32,652 bases of DNA, from the NCBI GenBank assembly GCA_904395905.1, contig CAJFNZ010000197.1, positions 1 to 32,652 of the forward strand, read 5' to 3'. Every line of letters starts with the position of its first letter. The stretch's first letter is position 1. A model generated the notes under the pieces. The model saw only the letters and a program-made list of their open reading frames with translations, was not told where the DNA came from and did no database searches. A program made the position numbers and the translations under genes. This DNA comes from an uncultured Oscillospiraceae bacterium (GTDB lineage: Bacteria; Bacillota; Clostridia; Oscillospirales; Oscillospiraceae). Of the stretch, positions 19,500-28,760 are shown one piece after another.

Positions 19500-21248
19500 A
19501 TGGAAGAGAACGGAGTGAAGCTGCAGGAACAGCCTCAGAATTCCTCGGCCGCTGACACGACGGAAGCGGACCGCCTGCGGGTTCTGGAAGAGAAGAAGGC
19601 GCGGCAGGAGGCCGCGGCCAAAATCAAGAAGCGGAAGATTCGCCGCAAACGGATTCTCACGGCGCTGGTGCTGCTGGTCATCATCGGCGGCGTTGCATTC
19701 GGGATGTACAGCCTGCTCCACGAGGAGGAGGCCGCGATGGAGCCTTGGGCCGTGGCGGTGAGCCGCGGCAGCATCTCCAGCATGGTTCAGGGCAGCGGCC
19801 AGACCCGCGCCCGCCAGTCCCAGACGATGACGCTGACCTCCGGCGGCACGGTGGAGGAGGTCTTCGTCACGGAGGGCCAGTTCGTCCACGCCGGGGATCC
19901 CCTCTACACCGTGGACAGCACCGACGCCCAGAAGGCCGTCGAGGACGCCCGGAAACGGGTGGAGGACTATCAGGAGCAGATTGACGCCATCTATGACTCC
20001 TACGCCGATTTGACCTTCACCGCGCCCTTCTCCGGCAAGCTGCTGGAGGCGGCCGACATCCAGGTGGGCGATGAAATCAGCGCCGGCACCGCGCTGGGCA
20101 CGCTGGTGGACGACAGCACCATGAAGCTGTCCCTCTACTTCAGCTACGCCTACGAGAGCGAATTCTACACGGGCCGCACGGCGACGGTGTCGATTCCCTC
20201 CACGATGCAGACCGTCACCGGCACGGTGGAGACCATCAACAAGGTCAACCGGGTCAGCTCCGAGGGGTCGCGTCTGTTTGAAGTGGTGTTCTCGGTGCCG
20301 AACTCCGGCACGCTGACGGCGGACATGGGCGCCACGGCCTACCTGACCGGCGCGGGCGGCGTGGAGATCTATCCCTATGAGCCCGGCACGCTGGCGTACA
20401 ACCGCAGCCAGGAGCTGACGACCAAGGCCGGCGGCGAGGTCCTCAGCGTGGACCTGCTGGACTACGCCGACGTGGCGGCCGGCCAGGTGCTGGTGCAGAT
20501 GTCCGGCGAGGACAACGAGGACCAGCTCGCCTCCCTGAACACGTCTCTGGCCGACGCCCAGGAGGCGCTGAAGGACGCCGAGGACGATTTGGCCAATTAC
20601 AGCGCGGTGGCGCCCTTTGACGGGACCATCCTCTCCTGCGGCCTGGTGGCCGGCGAGACGGTGGGGGCGAACTTTGCGGCCATGACCATCGCCGACACCT
20701 CGGTCATCCAGGTGGAGGCCCAGGTGGAGAGTATGAACGTGGCCTACGTCCAGCCGGGGATGCCGGTGACCATCACCGCCTGGACGGTGAACGGCGAGAC
20801 GCCGTACATGGGCACCGTGGTGTCGGTCAGCATGGAGGGCAACGCGGAGAACGGCATGTCCACCTTCCCGGCGATTATTGAGGTGGACAACGCCGACGGC
20901 TCCCTGCGGCCCAACGACTATGTGGACTACTCCATGGTCGCTTCGGAGTCGGACAACTGCCTGCTGGTGCCGGTCCAGGCCGTCAAGTACGCAGCCACCG
21001 GCGACACCTGCCTCTTTGTCCAGGCCGACACGGCGCCGGAGAATGCCCTGACGGCCGAGGAGGTGGGGATGGAAGTCCCCGCAGGCTACTACGCGGTGCC
21101 CGTGACGGTGGGCCTCTCCGACCAGTCCAACGTGGAAATCACCAGCGGCGTCGAGGAGGGCCAGATGGTCTTCGTGCAGTACATGTCCAGCGAGTTCAAC
21201 TCCTGGGATATGGGCGGCGTGAGCGGCGGCGTAGTGGCCGTGGGCTGA
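19500..21248 (+). CDS. HlyD/MacA-type efflux adaptor with two tandem biotinyl-lipoyl-like modules
   Basis: 582 residues; ATG 19500 follows CCAGGAGG. A basic cytoplasmic N-terminus is followed by one membrane helix (52-72). The extracellular part seems to contain the adaptor core twice. Module 1 (~115-290) has SGGTVEEVFVTEGQFVHAGD, a coiled segment (DAQKAVEDARKRVEDY) and DLTFTAPFSGKLL. Module 2 (~305-480) has TTKAGGEVLSVDLLDYADV, a coiled segment (LADAQEALKDAEDDL) and NYSAVAPFDGTILSCGLVAG. A membrane-proximal domain ends the protein. Usual MacA-like adaptors are about 350-450 residues. It heads a four-gene operon with the ATPase and permease, so it is the exporter's extracellular arm. The substrate is unknown. 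Confidence 0.9.
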   Translation: MEENGVKLQEQPQNSSAADTTEADRLRVLEEKKARQEAAAKIKKRKIRRKRILTALVLLVIIGGVAFGMYSLLHEEEAAMEPWAVAVSRGSISSMVQGSGQTRARQSQTMTLTSGGTVEEVFVTEGQFVHAGDPLYTVDSTDAQKAVEDARKRVEDYQEQIDAIYDSYADLTFTAPFSGKLLEAADIQVGDEISAGTALGTLVDDSTMKLSLYFSYAYESEFYTGRTATVSIPSTMQTVTGTVETINKVNRVSSEGSRLFEVVFSVPNSGTLTADMGATAYLTGAGGVEIYPYEPGTLAYNRSQELTTKAGGEVLSVDLLDYADVAAGQVLVQMSGEDNEDQLASLNTSLADAQEALKDAEDDLANYSAVAPFDGTILSCGLVAGETVGANFAAMTIADTSVIQVEAQVESMNVAYVQPGMPVTITAWTVNGETPYMGTVVSVSMEGNAENGMSTFPAIIEVDNADGSLRPNDYVDYSMVASESDNCLLVPVQAVKYAATGDTCLFVQADTAPENALTAEEVGMEVPAGYYAVPVTVGLSDQSNVEITSGVEEGQMVFVQYMSSEFNSWDMGGVSGGVVAVG

Positions 21249-21257
21249 GGTGGCGCC

Positions 21258-21964
21258 ATGGCCGAGACAACGCTCATCGACATCCAGGATGTCTATAAGA
21301 TCTACAACGAGGACCAGGAGAACGAGGTCCGCGCCCTGGACGGCGTCACGCTGACGGTGGAGCGGGGCGAGTTTGTGGCCATCGTCGGCGCGTCCGGCTC
21401 CGGCAAATCCACGCTGATGAACATCCTCGGCTGCCTGGATGTGCCGACCTACGGCGAGTATTTCCTGGACGGCAACGACGTGAGCATCCTCACCGACCAG
21501 GAGCTGAGCCGGATCCGCAACCGGGAAATCGGCTTCATCTTCCAGGGCTACAACCTGATTCCCGGGCTCAACGCCCAGGAGAACGTCGAGCTGCCGCTGG
21601 TCTACCAGGGGGTCTTCGGCGAAAAGCGGCGGACGGTCGCCCTGGAGGCGCTGGAGCGGGTCGGGCTGGAGGACCGGGCCGACCGGAAGCCTTCGGAGCT
21701 GTCGGGCGGCCAGCAGCAGCGGATTGCCGTGGCCCGGGCCATCGCCACCCGCGCCCCCATCATCATGGCCGACGAGCCCACCGGCGCGCTGGACTCCAAG
21801 ACCGGCGAGCACGTGCTGGAGATCCTCCACACCCTCAACCGGGAGGTGGGCACGACGATTATCCTCATCACCCACGACATCAAAATCGCCAAGACGGCCC
21901 AGCGGATTGTCCAGATTTCCGACGGGAAAATCGTCCAGGACCGGCCGCGAGAGGAGGCGGTACT

Positions 21965-21968
<4 letters not shown>
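21258..21968 (+). CDS. ABC transporter ATP-binding protein, MacB/LolD type
   Basis: 236 residues, 9 bp after the adaptor gene, with GAGGTGG before ATG 21258. All ATPase motifs are intact: Walker A GASGSGKST (44-52), Q-loop IFQGYN, signature LSGGQQQR (from ~148), Walker B IIMADEPTGALD and the H-loop ITHDIK. It supplies the energy for the MacB-type permease encoded next, whose GTG start overlaps this gene's TGA. Such ATPases drive mechanical export of peptides or lipoproteins, not solute pumping. Confidence 0.96.
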
Positions 21969-23182
<1,214 letters not shown>

Positions 23183-23199
23183 AGGAGTGATTGCATAAG

Positions 23200-25446
23200 A
23201 TGAAGAAATTCGTATCGCTGCTGCTGGTGGCTGCGGTGCTGCTGACGGTCGCCCTGCCGGCCGGCGCGGCGTTCTCCGATGTCACCGACGGCGAAACCGC
23301 CCAGGACGTGGCCATCCTGCAGCTGATGGGCGTCATCGATGGCACCGGCACGAACACCTTTTCTCCCAACGGGACGCTGACCCGGGCCCAGTTCTGCAAG
23401 ATGGCCGTCATCGTCCTGGGCCGGGCGGATGACGAGCCCCTGTACCGCACCCGGACCATCTTCCCCGACGTCCTGGCCAACCACTGGGCCCGGGGGTACA
23501 TCAACCTGGCGGTGTCCATCAACATCGGCGCCGCCGCCGACGGCACCGGCGGCACCCAGCTGATTCGCGGCATGGGCGACGGGACCTTCCGGCCCGACCG
23601 GAACATCACCTACGCCGAGGCCGTGACCATCCTCCTGCGGATGCTGGGGTATTCCGACAGCGACGCCGGCATGAACTGGCCCCGCGGCTATCTGGAGCTG
23701 GCGGCCAACATCGGGCTGACCGAGGGGCTGAACCTCTCGGCGAACGATTCCCTGACCCGCGCCCAGGCGGCGCAGCTGTTCGTGGCGCTGCTGACCACCA
23801 ACCAGAAGTCCGGCTCTCCCTATTACAACCAGCTGGGGTCGGCCAAAACGGGCGTGGTGCTGATGGATGCCAACGCCAAGGCCGACGACGGCACCGAAGG
23901 TGCCATGGGGACCTCGGCCGGCACCGTCCAGCCGGAGCACGGCCCTGTGCCGGAGGAGCTGGTGGGGACGCGGGGCGTCCTGGTCACCGACGAGGGCACC
24001 GGCCGGGCGCTGGCCTTCATTCCGGTGGGCCGGCAGCAGACCGTCACGGTCTCCTCGGCCCAGGCCTCCTGGATTGACGACCGGACGGGTACCCGCCACA
24101 ACCTGACGGCCGATACGCCGGCCTACACGACCACCGGCTCCACCACCTACGGCGAGCTGTGGACGGATCTGCGCAGCGGCACCCAGGTGACCCTCTACTA
24201 CTCCGAGTCGGGCCAGGTGGAGTGCCTGTACCGCAGCACGGTGGCCTCCGACGAGGCCGCGGTGGCCCGCGAGACCAGCGGCGACCCCTTTGCCGCCCTG
24301 GTGGAGGGCGTCAGTGATTACACCATCTACCGCGACGGCAACCCTGCCAGCCGGGGGGACATCGCCCTCTTTGACGTGGGCACCTACGACCCGGCCACGC
24401 GGATCCTCTCCGTCTCCAGCGCCAAGCTGACGGGCCGGTATGAGGACGTCTACCCCAACGAGGCGGCGCCCTCCCGGGTGACGGTCATGGGCGCGGAGCT
24501 GACGGTGCTGCCGTCGGCCGTCCAGGACATGGCGGAGTTCCGCCTGGGCGCCACGGTGACGCTGCTGCTGACGGCAGACGGCCAGGTGGCCGGGGCGGTG
24601 GACGCGCGGACGGCCCGGGCCGACAACTTGGGCGTTGTGACCGCCGCCGGCAGCGAGGCGAAGGTGACGCTGCTCAACGGCGTGGAAATCAGCGGCCAGT
24701 GCCAGTCCACCGGGTTTGCGGTGGGCCAGCTGGTGCGGGTCAACTCCAGCGGGAGCGGCCGCATCAGCCTGGGGAAGGTCCAGGGCGGCAGCGTCCGGGG
24801 CGACCTGAACGTGGACAACCGCCGGATTGGCACGACGAACCTCAACGGCGGCTGCCGGATCTTCGAGCAGGCCGGCGAGGGCCTGGCCATGCGGGAGCTG
24901 CGCCTGGAGGAGCTGCTGACGGAGACGGTGCCCAGCAGCCGGATCTTCTACACCCACCAGGACAGCAACGGCAAGGTGGACCTGCTGATTCTCGACAACG
25001 TGACCGGTGACTTGTACACCTACGGCATCCTGAGCAACGGGGCGCCGGTGGAGGTCTCCGGCAGCGAGGGCAGCTTCAACAAGACCATCGTCGTGGAGAA
25101 CGGCGAGGGCACGACGACGCCGGCCATCAGCAACGCCATCCTGCCCAAGAACGGCATGGGCGGCATCGCCCTGACGGCCGACGGCTCCCAGGTGGCGGAT
25201 CTGGTGACGCTGACCGAGGAGCGGGACGTCCAGCGGAGCGACTTTGTGACCCGCGGCGACGACACCTACGTGCGCCTGGAGACCCAGGAGATGCGCGTCT
25301 CGGACGAGGTCCAGTGCTACAACCGGCGGACGGGGACGTGGTTTGCGTCTCTGGCGGAGGCCCGGGCCTTCTCGGACGACCTGACGGTTTACTACGACCG
25401 CCCGGCCGGCGAGGGCGGACAGGTCCGCATCGTCGTGGCCGAGTAA
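23200..25446 (+). CDS. Secreted S-layer-homology (SLH) domain protein
   Basis: 748 residues; ATG 23200 lies 12 nt after AAAGGAG, and a TTG at 23191 is a less likely start. The signal peptide covers residues 1-23 (VALPAGA, then AFSD). Three SLH motifs follow: FSDV to TRAQFCKMAV (24-80), FPDVLANHWARGYI to TYAEAVTILLRMLG (~88-155) and WPRGYLELAANIGLTEG to TRAQAAQLFVALL (~160-210). SLH domains bind secondary wall polymers. The remaining ~530 residues are beta-rich, with no domain I recognise. It is 17 bp after the permease, the last gene of the exporter operon, so it may be anchored near or handled by the MacAB-like exporter (inference). Confidence 0.9.
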   Translation: MKKFVSLLLVAAVLLTVALPAGAAFSDVTDGETAQDVAILQLMGVIDGTGTNTFSPNGTLTRAQFCKMAVIVLGRADDEPLYRTRTIFPDVLANHWARGYINLAVSINIGAAADGTGGTQLIRGMGDGTFRPDRNITYAEAVTILLRMLGYSDSDAGMNWPRGYLELAANIGLTEGLNLSANDSLTRAQAAQLFVALLTTNQKSGSPYYNQLGSAKTGVVLMDANAKADDGTEGAMGTSAGTVQPEHGPVPEELVGTRGVLVTDEGTGRALAFIPVGRQQTVTVSSAQASWIDDRTGTRHNLTADTPAYTTTGSTTYGELWTDLRSGTQVTLYYSESGQVECLYRSTVASDEAAVARETSGDPFAALVEGVSDYTIYRDGNPASRGDIALFDVGTYDPATRILSVSSAKLTGRYEDVYPNEAAPSRVTVMGAELTVLPSAVQDMAEFRLGATVTLLLTADGQVAGAVDARTARADNLGVVTAAGSEAKVTLLNGVEISGQCQSTGFAVGQLVRVNSSGSGRISLGKVQGGSVRGDLNVDNRRIGTTNLNGGCRIFEQAGEGLAMRELRLEELLTETVPSSRIFYTHQDSNGKVDLLILDNVTGDLYTYGILSNGAPVEVSGSEGSFNKTIVVENGEGTTTPAISNAILPKNGMGGIALTADGSQVADLVTLTEERDVQRSDFVTRGDDTYVRLETQEMRVSDEVQCYNRRTGTWFASLAEARAFSDDLTVYYDRPAGEGGQVRIVVAE

Positions 25447-25472
25447 CCCGCGATACCATCCCAAGATAGGCA

Positions 25473-25505
25473 GCGCCCCGCGCCGTACCGGCGCGGGGCG
25501 CTTGG
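25473..25505 (+). terminator. Hairpin terminator after the SLH gene
   Basis: GCGCCCCGCGCCG, loop TAC, CGGCGCGGGGCGC is a perfect 13-bp stem 26 bp after the stop. The following TTGGCTGTT is only a weak T-run. Confidence 0.7.
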
Positions 25506-25522
25506 CTGTTCCGGAATTCGGC

Positions 25523-25551
25523 TTTACCCGGGCGGGAAAGTGTGCTATACT
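25523..25551 (+). promoter_or_regulatory. Promoter of the phosphatase gene leader
   Basis: TTTACC (25523-25528) and TATACT (25546-25551) are separated by 17 bp. Transcription would start near 25558, giving a leader of about 165 nt before the phosphatase start. Confidence 0.6.
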
Positions 25552-25557
25552 GAAAAA

Positions 25558-25660
25558 GCGATGCTTTTGGGGTTCCGGCCAGCCAAGGACAGATAATGGC
25601 GTAGGATTGCCTATAAAGGACTGGGATTATCAGAGCGGGGCCGAGCCGCGCACGCGCGGC
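25558..25660 (+). ncRNA. Candidate structured leader RNA upstream of the phosphatase
   Basis: A nested fold can be drawn by eye. The outer stem pairs GGTTCCGGCC (25571-25580, one C bulged) with GGCCGAGCC (25639-25647). The middle stem pairs GATAAT (25592-25597) with ATTATC (25626-25631). The inner hairpin is TAGG ATTG CCTA (25602-25613). The sequence AAGGAC occurs twice in matching single-stranded positions (25585-25590 and 25616-25621), flanking the middle stem. A GC hairpin CCGCGC AC GCGCGG (25646-25659) follows. It matches no riboswitch class I can name. Confidence 0.4.
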
Positions 25661-25710
25661 GGCTGAGGCCGGCGGTCAAGCGCCGGCAGTTGTGTACTAT
25701 TGTCTAAAAA
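25641..25710 (+). repeat. Dispersed intergenic repeat, copy B
   Basis: The core at 25675-25710 reads GTCAAGCGCCGGCAG then TTGTGTACTATTGTCTAAAA. With copy C it also shares an upstream GC palindrome and GCGRCGGCNGAGG. It forms the last part of the phosphatase leader, directly before the ribosome site. Confidence 0.75.
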
Positions 25711-25724
25711 GAGGAGAATCGGAC

Positions 25725-26450
25725 ATGCACCACGTTCGGAGGCTTCCCCTGGAGGGACTCTACAACGCCCGGGACCTGGGCGGCTACGCGGCGGCCGGCG
25801 GCGTCACCCGCTTCGGCGTCTACGTCCGCTGCGAGGCGCCCTGCGGCCTGCCGGAGGCCACGGTCCGCGCCCTGCGGGACTACGGCATCCGCACCGCCGT
25901 GGATCTGCGGAGCCTGGAGGAGACCGAGACGCGCCCCAGCGACCTGCGCGCGGCCATGGAGTGCCTCAGCTGCCCCCAGGACGGCGACGACGAGACCTTC
26001 CGCTCCTCCCGCCACGTGGACTGGCAGGCGGTCTACATCCGCCGCTGCGAGGACAACCGCCCCTGGGTCCGCCGGGCGCTGGAGCTGGCCGCCCGGCGGG
26101 AGGGCGGCGTCCTCTTCCACTGCACCACCGGCAAGGACCGCACCGGCCTCATCGCCTGCTTCCTGCTCGCCATTGCCGGCGTCAGCCCGGCGGACATCGT
26201 CGCCGACTACTGCGTCAGCGAGGTCTATCTCCAGCCGGTCTTCGAGGCCATGCGCAGCGGCGCGCTGACCCTCCGGCCCGGCGGCCCGCCGGCCTACGAC
26301 CCGTCGGTGTTCCACACGCCGCCGTCGGCCATGGCCGGCCTGCTGGCGTATCTGGAGGCGCGCTACGGCTCCGTTCCCGGGTACCTCCTCGACGCCGGCG
26401 TCCAACCGGAGGTGCTGGCGGCCATCCGGGAAAAATTCGTTGCGCCGTGA
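25725..26450 (+). CDS. Tyrosine-protein-phosphatase family protein
   Basis: 241 residues; ATG 25725 follows AAAGAGGAG. An upstream in-frame start near 25692 would lie inside the repeat and lacks a ribosome site. The N-terminus LEGLYNARDLGGYAA and the P-loop HCTTGKDRTG with catalytic Cys133 identify the Tyr_phosphatase family of PtpA/IphP-like dual-specificity enzymes (also called tyrosine/phosphoinositide phosphatases). The general acid may lie in the preceding segment (ETFRSSRHVDWQ). There is no signal peptide, so it is cytoplasmic. It is preceded by a folded leader and the dispersed repeat. The next gene, another hydrolase, begins 75 bp later. The substrate is unknown. Confidence 0.9.
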   Translation: MHHVRRLPLEGLYNARDLGGYAAAGGVTRFGVYVRCEAPCGLPEATVRALRDYGIRTAVDLRSLEETETRPSDLRAAMECLSCPQDGDDETFRSSRHVDWQAVYIRRCEDNRPWVRRALELAARREGGVLFHCTTGKDRTGLIACFLLAIAGVSPADIVADYCVSEVYLQPVFEAMRSGALTLRPGGPPAYDPSVFHTPPSAMAGLLAYLEARYGSVPGYLLDAGVQPEVLAAIREKFVAP

Positions 26451-26525
26451 TGCGACGCCCTTCCCCACAATGCCCGCCGCCGGTGTGGTAAGATGGAGAA
26501 AACTGCGGACGGGCAGGTGGTACCC

Positions 26526-27368
26526 ATGAAGCGGCATCGGCTGCGGACGCTGGTGGTGCTCCTGGCGGCGGTGCTGGCCGCCGCCGGGTTTTGGTATGTG
26601 GAAAATTACGTCATTGAGGCCGAGACCTTCTCCCTGGCCTCGCCGCGGCTGCCGCCGGCCTTTGACGGCCTGCGGGTGGTGTCGCTGGCCGACCTCCACG
26701 GCCGGGTGTTCCCGGACGGGCGGCTGGCCGAGGCCGTCGCCGCGGCGGAACCGGACCTCATCGCCCTCAACGGCGACATCGCCGACGAGAACAGCGACCC
26801 GGCCGCGGTGGCCCGGGAGATGGGCCGGCTGACGGAGATTGCGCCGGTCTACTACGTCTCGGGCAACCACGAGTGGGTCATGGAGGACCCATGGGGCTTC
26901 TTCCGGCTGCTGGAGGAGGCCGGCGTGACGGTCCTGCACAACGAGTGGGAGCCGCTGACCGTGGCGGGGGAGACCATCGTCCTGGCCGGCGTGGACGACC
27001 CCAACGGCCCCTGGGACCAGAAGACGCCCGAGGCGCTGGTGGCCGAAATCCGGGCGGCCCTGGGCGACGTGTACATCCTGATGCTGGCCCACCGGAACGA
27101 CCAGCTGGAGCTCTGGAGCGGGCTGGAGGTGGACACAATCCTCTGCGGCCACGGTCACGGGGGCGTCGTCCGCCTGCCCTTCGTGGGCGGTCTGGTGGGG
27201 CCGGGGCGGGAGTGGCTGCCGTCGTACACCGGCGGCCTCTACGAGGCCGGGCGGACCGAGATGGTGGTCAGCCGCGGCCTGGGCAACACCGGCCTGCCCC
27301 TGCGGCTGTTCAACCGGCCCCATCTGCCGGTGGTGGTGTTGAAATCGGAGGGGAGGGCCACGCCGTGA
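26526..27368 (+). CDS. Membrane-anchored metallophosphoesterase (YkuE/YaeI-like)
   Basis: 280 residues from ATG 26526, which is preceded by GCAGGTGG and starts with basic residues and a membrane helix (MKRHRLRTLVVLLAAVL). An ATG at 26493 is less likely. All calcineurin-like metal motifs are present: SLADLHGR with Asp56 and His58, ALNGDIAD, VSGNHEW, LAHRND and GHGHGG. The active site faces outside, as in YkuE-type enzymes that act on lipid- or wall-linked phosphates. Its TGA overlaps the GTG start of the EamA transporter, so the two are co-translated. The substrate is not known. Confidence 0.9.
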   Translation: MKRHRLRTLVVLLAAVLAAAGFWYVENYVIEAETFSLASPRLPPAFDGLRVVSLADLHGRVFPDGRLAEAVAAAEPDLIALNGDIADENSDPAAVAREMGRLTEIAPVYYVSGNHEWVMEDPWGFFRLLEEAGVTVLHNEWEPLTVAGETIVLAGVDDPNGPWDQKTPEALVAEIRAALGDVYILMLAHRNDQLELWSGLEVDTILCGHGHGGVVRLPFVGGLVGPGREWLPSYTGGLYEAGRTEMVVSRGLGNTGLPLRLFNRPHLPVVVLKSEGRATP

Positions 27369-28252
27369 GACGAAATCTGCCGGCGGCCGCCGTGGTGGCG
27401 GCCGCTTCCCTGTGGGGGCTGATGGGCCTGTTTGTCCGCCGGTTTTCGGCGGCCGGGCTGGGCTCCCTGGAGATTACCCAGGTGCGGATCCTCTGCGGCC
27501 TGGTGCTGCTGGGGGCGTACCTGGCGCTCCGCCGGCCGGAGAAGCTGCGCGTACGGCTGCGGGACGTGTGGTGCTTCTTGGGCACCGGTGTGGTGAGCCT
27601 GCTGCTGTTTTCCTACTGCTACTTCCGCACGATGACGCTGACGAGCCTGGCCGTGGCCGGCGTGCTGCTGTACACGGCGCCGGTCTTCGTGGCGCTGCTC
27701 AGCGCCCTGCTGTTCCGGGAGCGCCTGACCGGCGGGAAGCTGGCCGCGCTGGCCCTGGCCGTATCCGGCTGCGCCCTGGTGTCGGGCATCGGTGGCGGCG
27801 GGGATCTCTCGGCGGCGGGGCTGCTGCTGGGCCTGGGTTCCGGGTTCTTCTATGCGCTGTACTCCATTTTCGGCCGCTTCGCCATCGCCAGGGGGTACGG
27901 CGCCTGGACCATCACCTTCTACACCTTCCTCTTCTGCGCCGCGGGCGGGGCGTTCCTCTGCGACTGGCCCGCGGTCGCGGCCGCCTTTGCCGCCGACGCC
28001 GGGCTGTGGCCCTGGACGGCGGCCATGGGCCTGGCCACGGCCTTCGCTGCCTACCTGCTGTACACCTGGGGCCTGGAGCGGATGGAGGCCGGCCGGGCCT
28101 CGATTCTGGCCTCGGTGGAGCCGGTGGTGGCGGCTGTGGTGGGGGTGCTGGCCTTTCGGGAGGCGCTGGCGCCGCGGACACTGCTGGGCATTTGTTTCGT
28201 CCTGGGGGCCATTGTCCTGCTGAATTGCCGGAAAACCGTAAACATTTCGTGA
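27365..28252 (+). CDS. EamA/DMT-family transporter
   Basis: 295 residues. GTG 27365 overlaps the upstream stop (GTGA); the frame is open further upstream, but only as a shadow of the phosphoesterase gene. It has about ten hydrophobic helices in two EamA repeats: AAASLWGLMGLFVRRFSA in the first, and FFYALYSIFGRFAIARGYGAW in the second, with ASILASVEPVVAAVVGVLAF near the C-terminus. The drug/metabolite transporter superfamily exports amino acids, nucleotides and other small molecules. Nothing here shows the substrate. Translational coupling to the phosphoesterase suggests joint expression. Confidence 0.93.
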   Translation: MRRNLPAAAVVAAASLWGLMGLFVRRFSAAGLGSLEITQVRILCGLVLLGAYLALRRPEKLRVRLRDVWCFLGTGVVSLLLFSYCYFRTMTLTSLAVAGVLLYTAPVFVALLSALLFRERLTGGKLAALALAVSGCALVSGIGGGGDLSAAGLLLGLGSGFFYALYSIFGRFAIARGYGAWTITFYTFLFCAAGGAFLCDWPAVAAAFAADAGLWPWTAAMGLATAFAAYLLYTWGLERMEAGRASILASVEPVVAAVVGVLAFREALAPRTLLGICFVLGAIVLLNCRKTVNIS

Positions 28253-28269
28253 ATTTTCGCCGGGCCCCG

Positions 28270-28297
28270 TTGTAATTGGCGGCAGGGCCGATATAAT
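28270..28297 (+). promoter_or_regulatory. Promoter of the zinc-ribbon membrane protein gene
   Basis: TTGTAA (28270-28275) and a perfect TATAAT (28292-28297) are separated by 16 bp. The start codon follows after 18 bp, so the leader is very short. Confidence 0.65.
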
Positions 28298-28315
28298 GTA
28301 GCTGGGTGATGTGAC

Positions 28316-28687
28316 ATGTTCCAAAGGTTGGGCGAAAAAATCCGCCAGTTCATGTACGGCCGCTACGGCTTCGACAAGCTGAGTATGTTCTTGCTGATTG
28401 TCGGCGTAGTGCTGTGCCTGCTGAGCAGCTTCTCCCAGCTGTACTTCCTGGGAATCATCGCGTATGTGCCGCTGATTCTGGCCATTTTCCGGATGTATTC
28501 CCGCAACATCTACAAGCGGCAGCAGGAGAACCGGCGTTTTCTCCAGCTCTTTGACCGCTTCCGGGACCGGCAGTACCGTTACTTTTCCTGTCCCCGCTGC
28601 CGCCAGCGGGTCCGGGTGCCCCGGGGCAAGGGGAAGATCATCATCCGCTGCCCCTCCTGCGGCGAGCGGTTCCCCAAAAAGACCTGA
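28316..28687 (+). CDS. Small membrane protein with C-terminal zinc ribbon
   Basis: 123 residues; ATG 28316 has only a weak ribosome site (GGGTGATG), consistent with the short leader. Two hydrophobic helices (24-40 and 43-58) are followed by a basic stretch (RNIYKRQQENRRFLQLFDRF). A zinc ribbon comes last: CPRC (Cys92, Cys95) and CPSC (Cys112, Cys115). The cytoplasmic ribbon may bind nucleic acid or protein. This arrangement is common in conserved hypothetical proteins of Oscillospiraceae; no function is known to me. It is a single-gene unit closed by a strong terminator. Confidence 0.8.
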   Translation: MFQRLGEKIRQFMYGRYGFDKLSMFLLIVGVVLCLLSSFSQLYFLGIIAYVPLILAIFRMYSRNIYKRQQENRRFLQLFDRFRDRQYRYFSCPRCRQRVRVPRGKGKIIIRCPSCGERFPKKT

Positions 28688-28698
28688 GCAGAGAACGG

Positions 28699-28745
28699 TC
28701 CAGGGCCGCCGGCAGCGGAGAACTGCCGGCGGCCCTGGGTTTTTC
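28699..28745 (+). terminator. Intrinsic terminator after the zinc-ribbon gene
   Basis: CCAGGGCCGCCGGCAG, loop CGGAGA, then a complementary CTGCCGGCGGCCCTGG make a perfect 16-bp stem followed by GTTTTT. It lies between convergent genes. Confidence 0.9.
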
Positions 28746-28760
28746 GGAACCTGCACTGCC

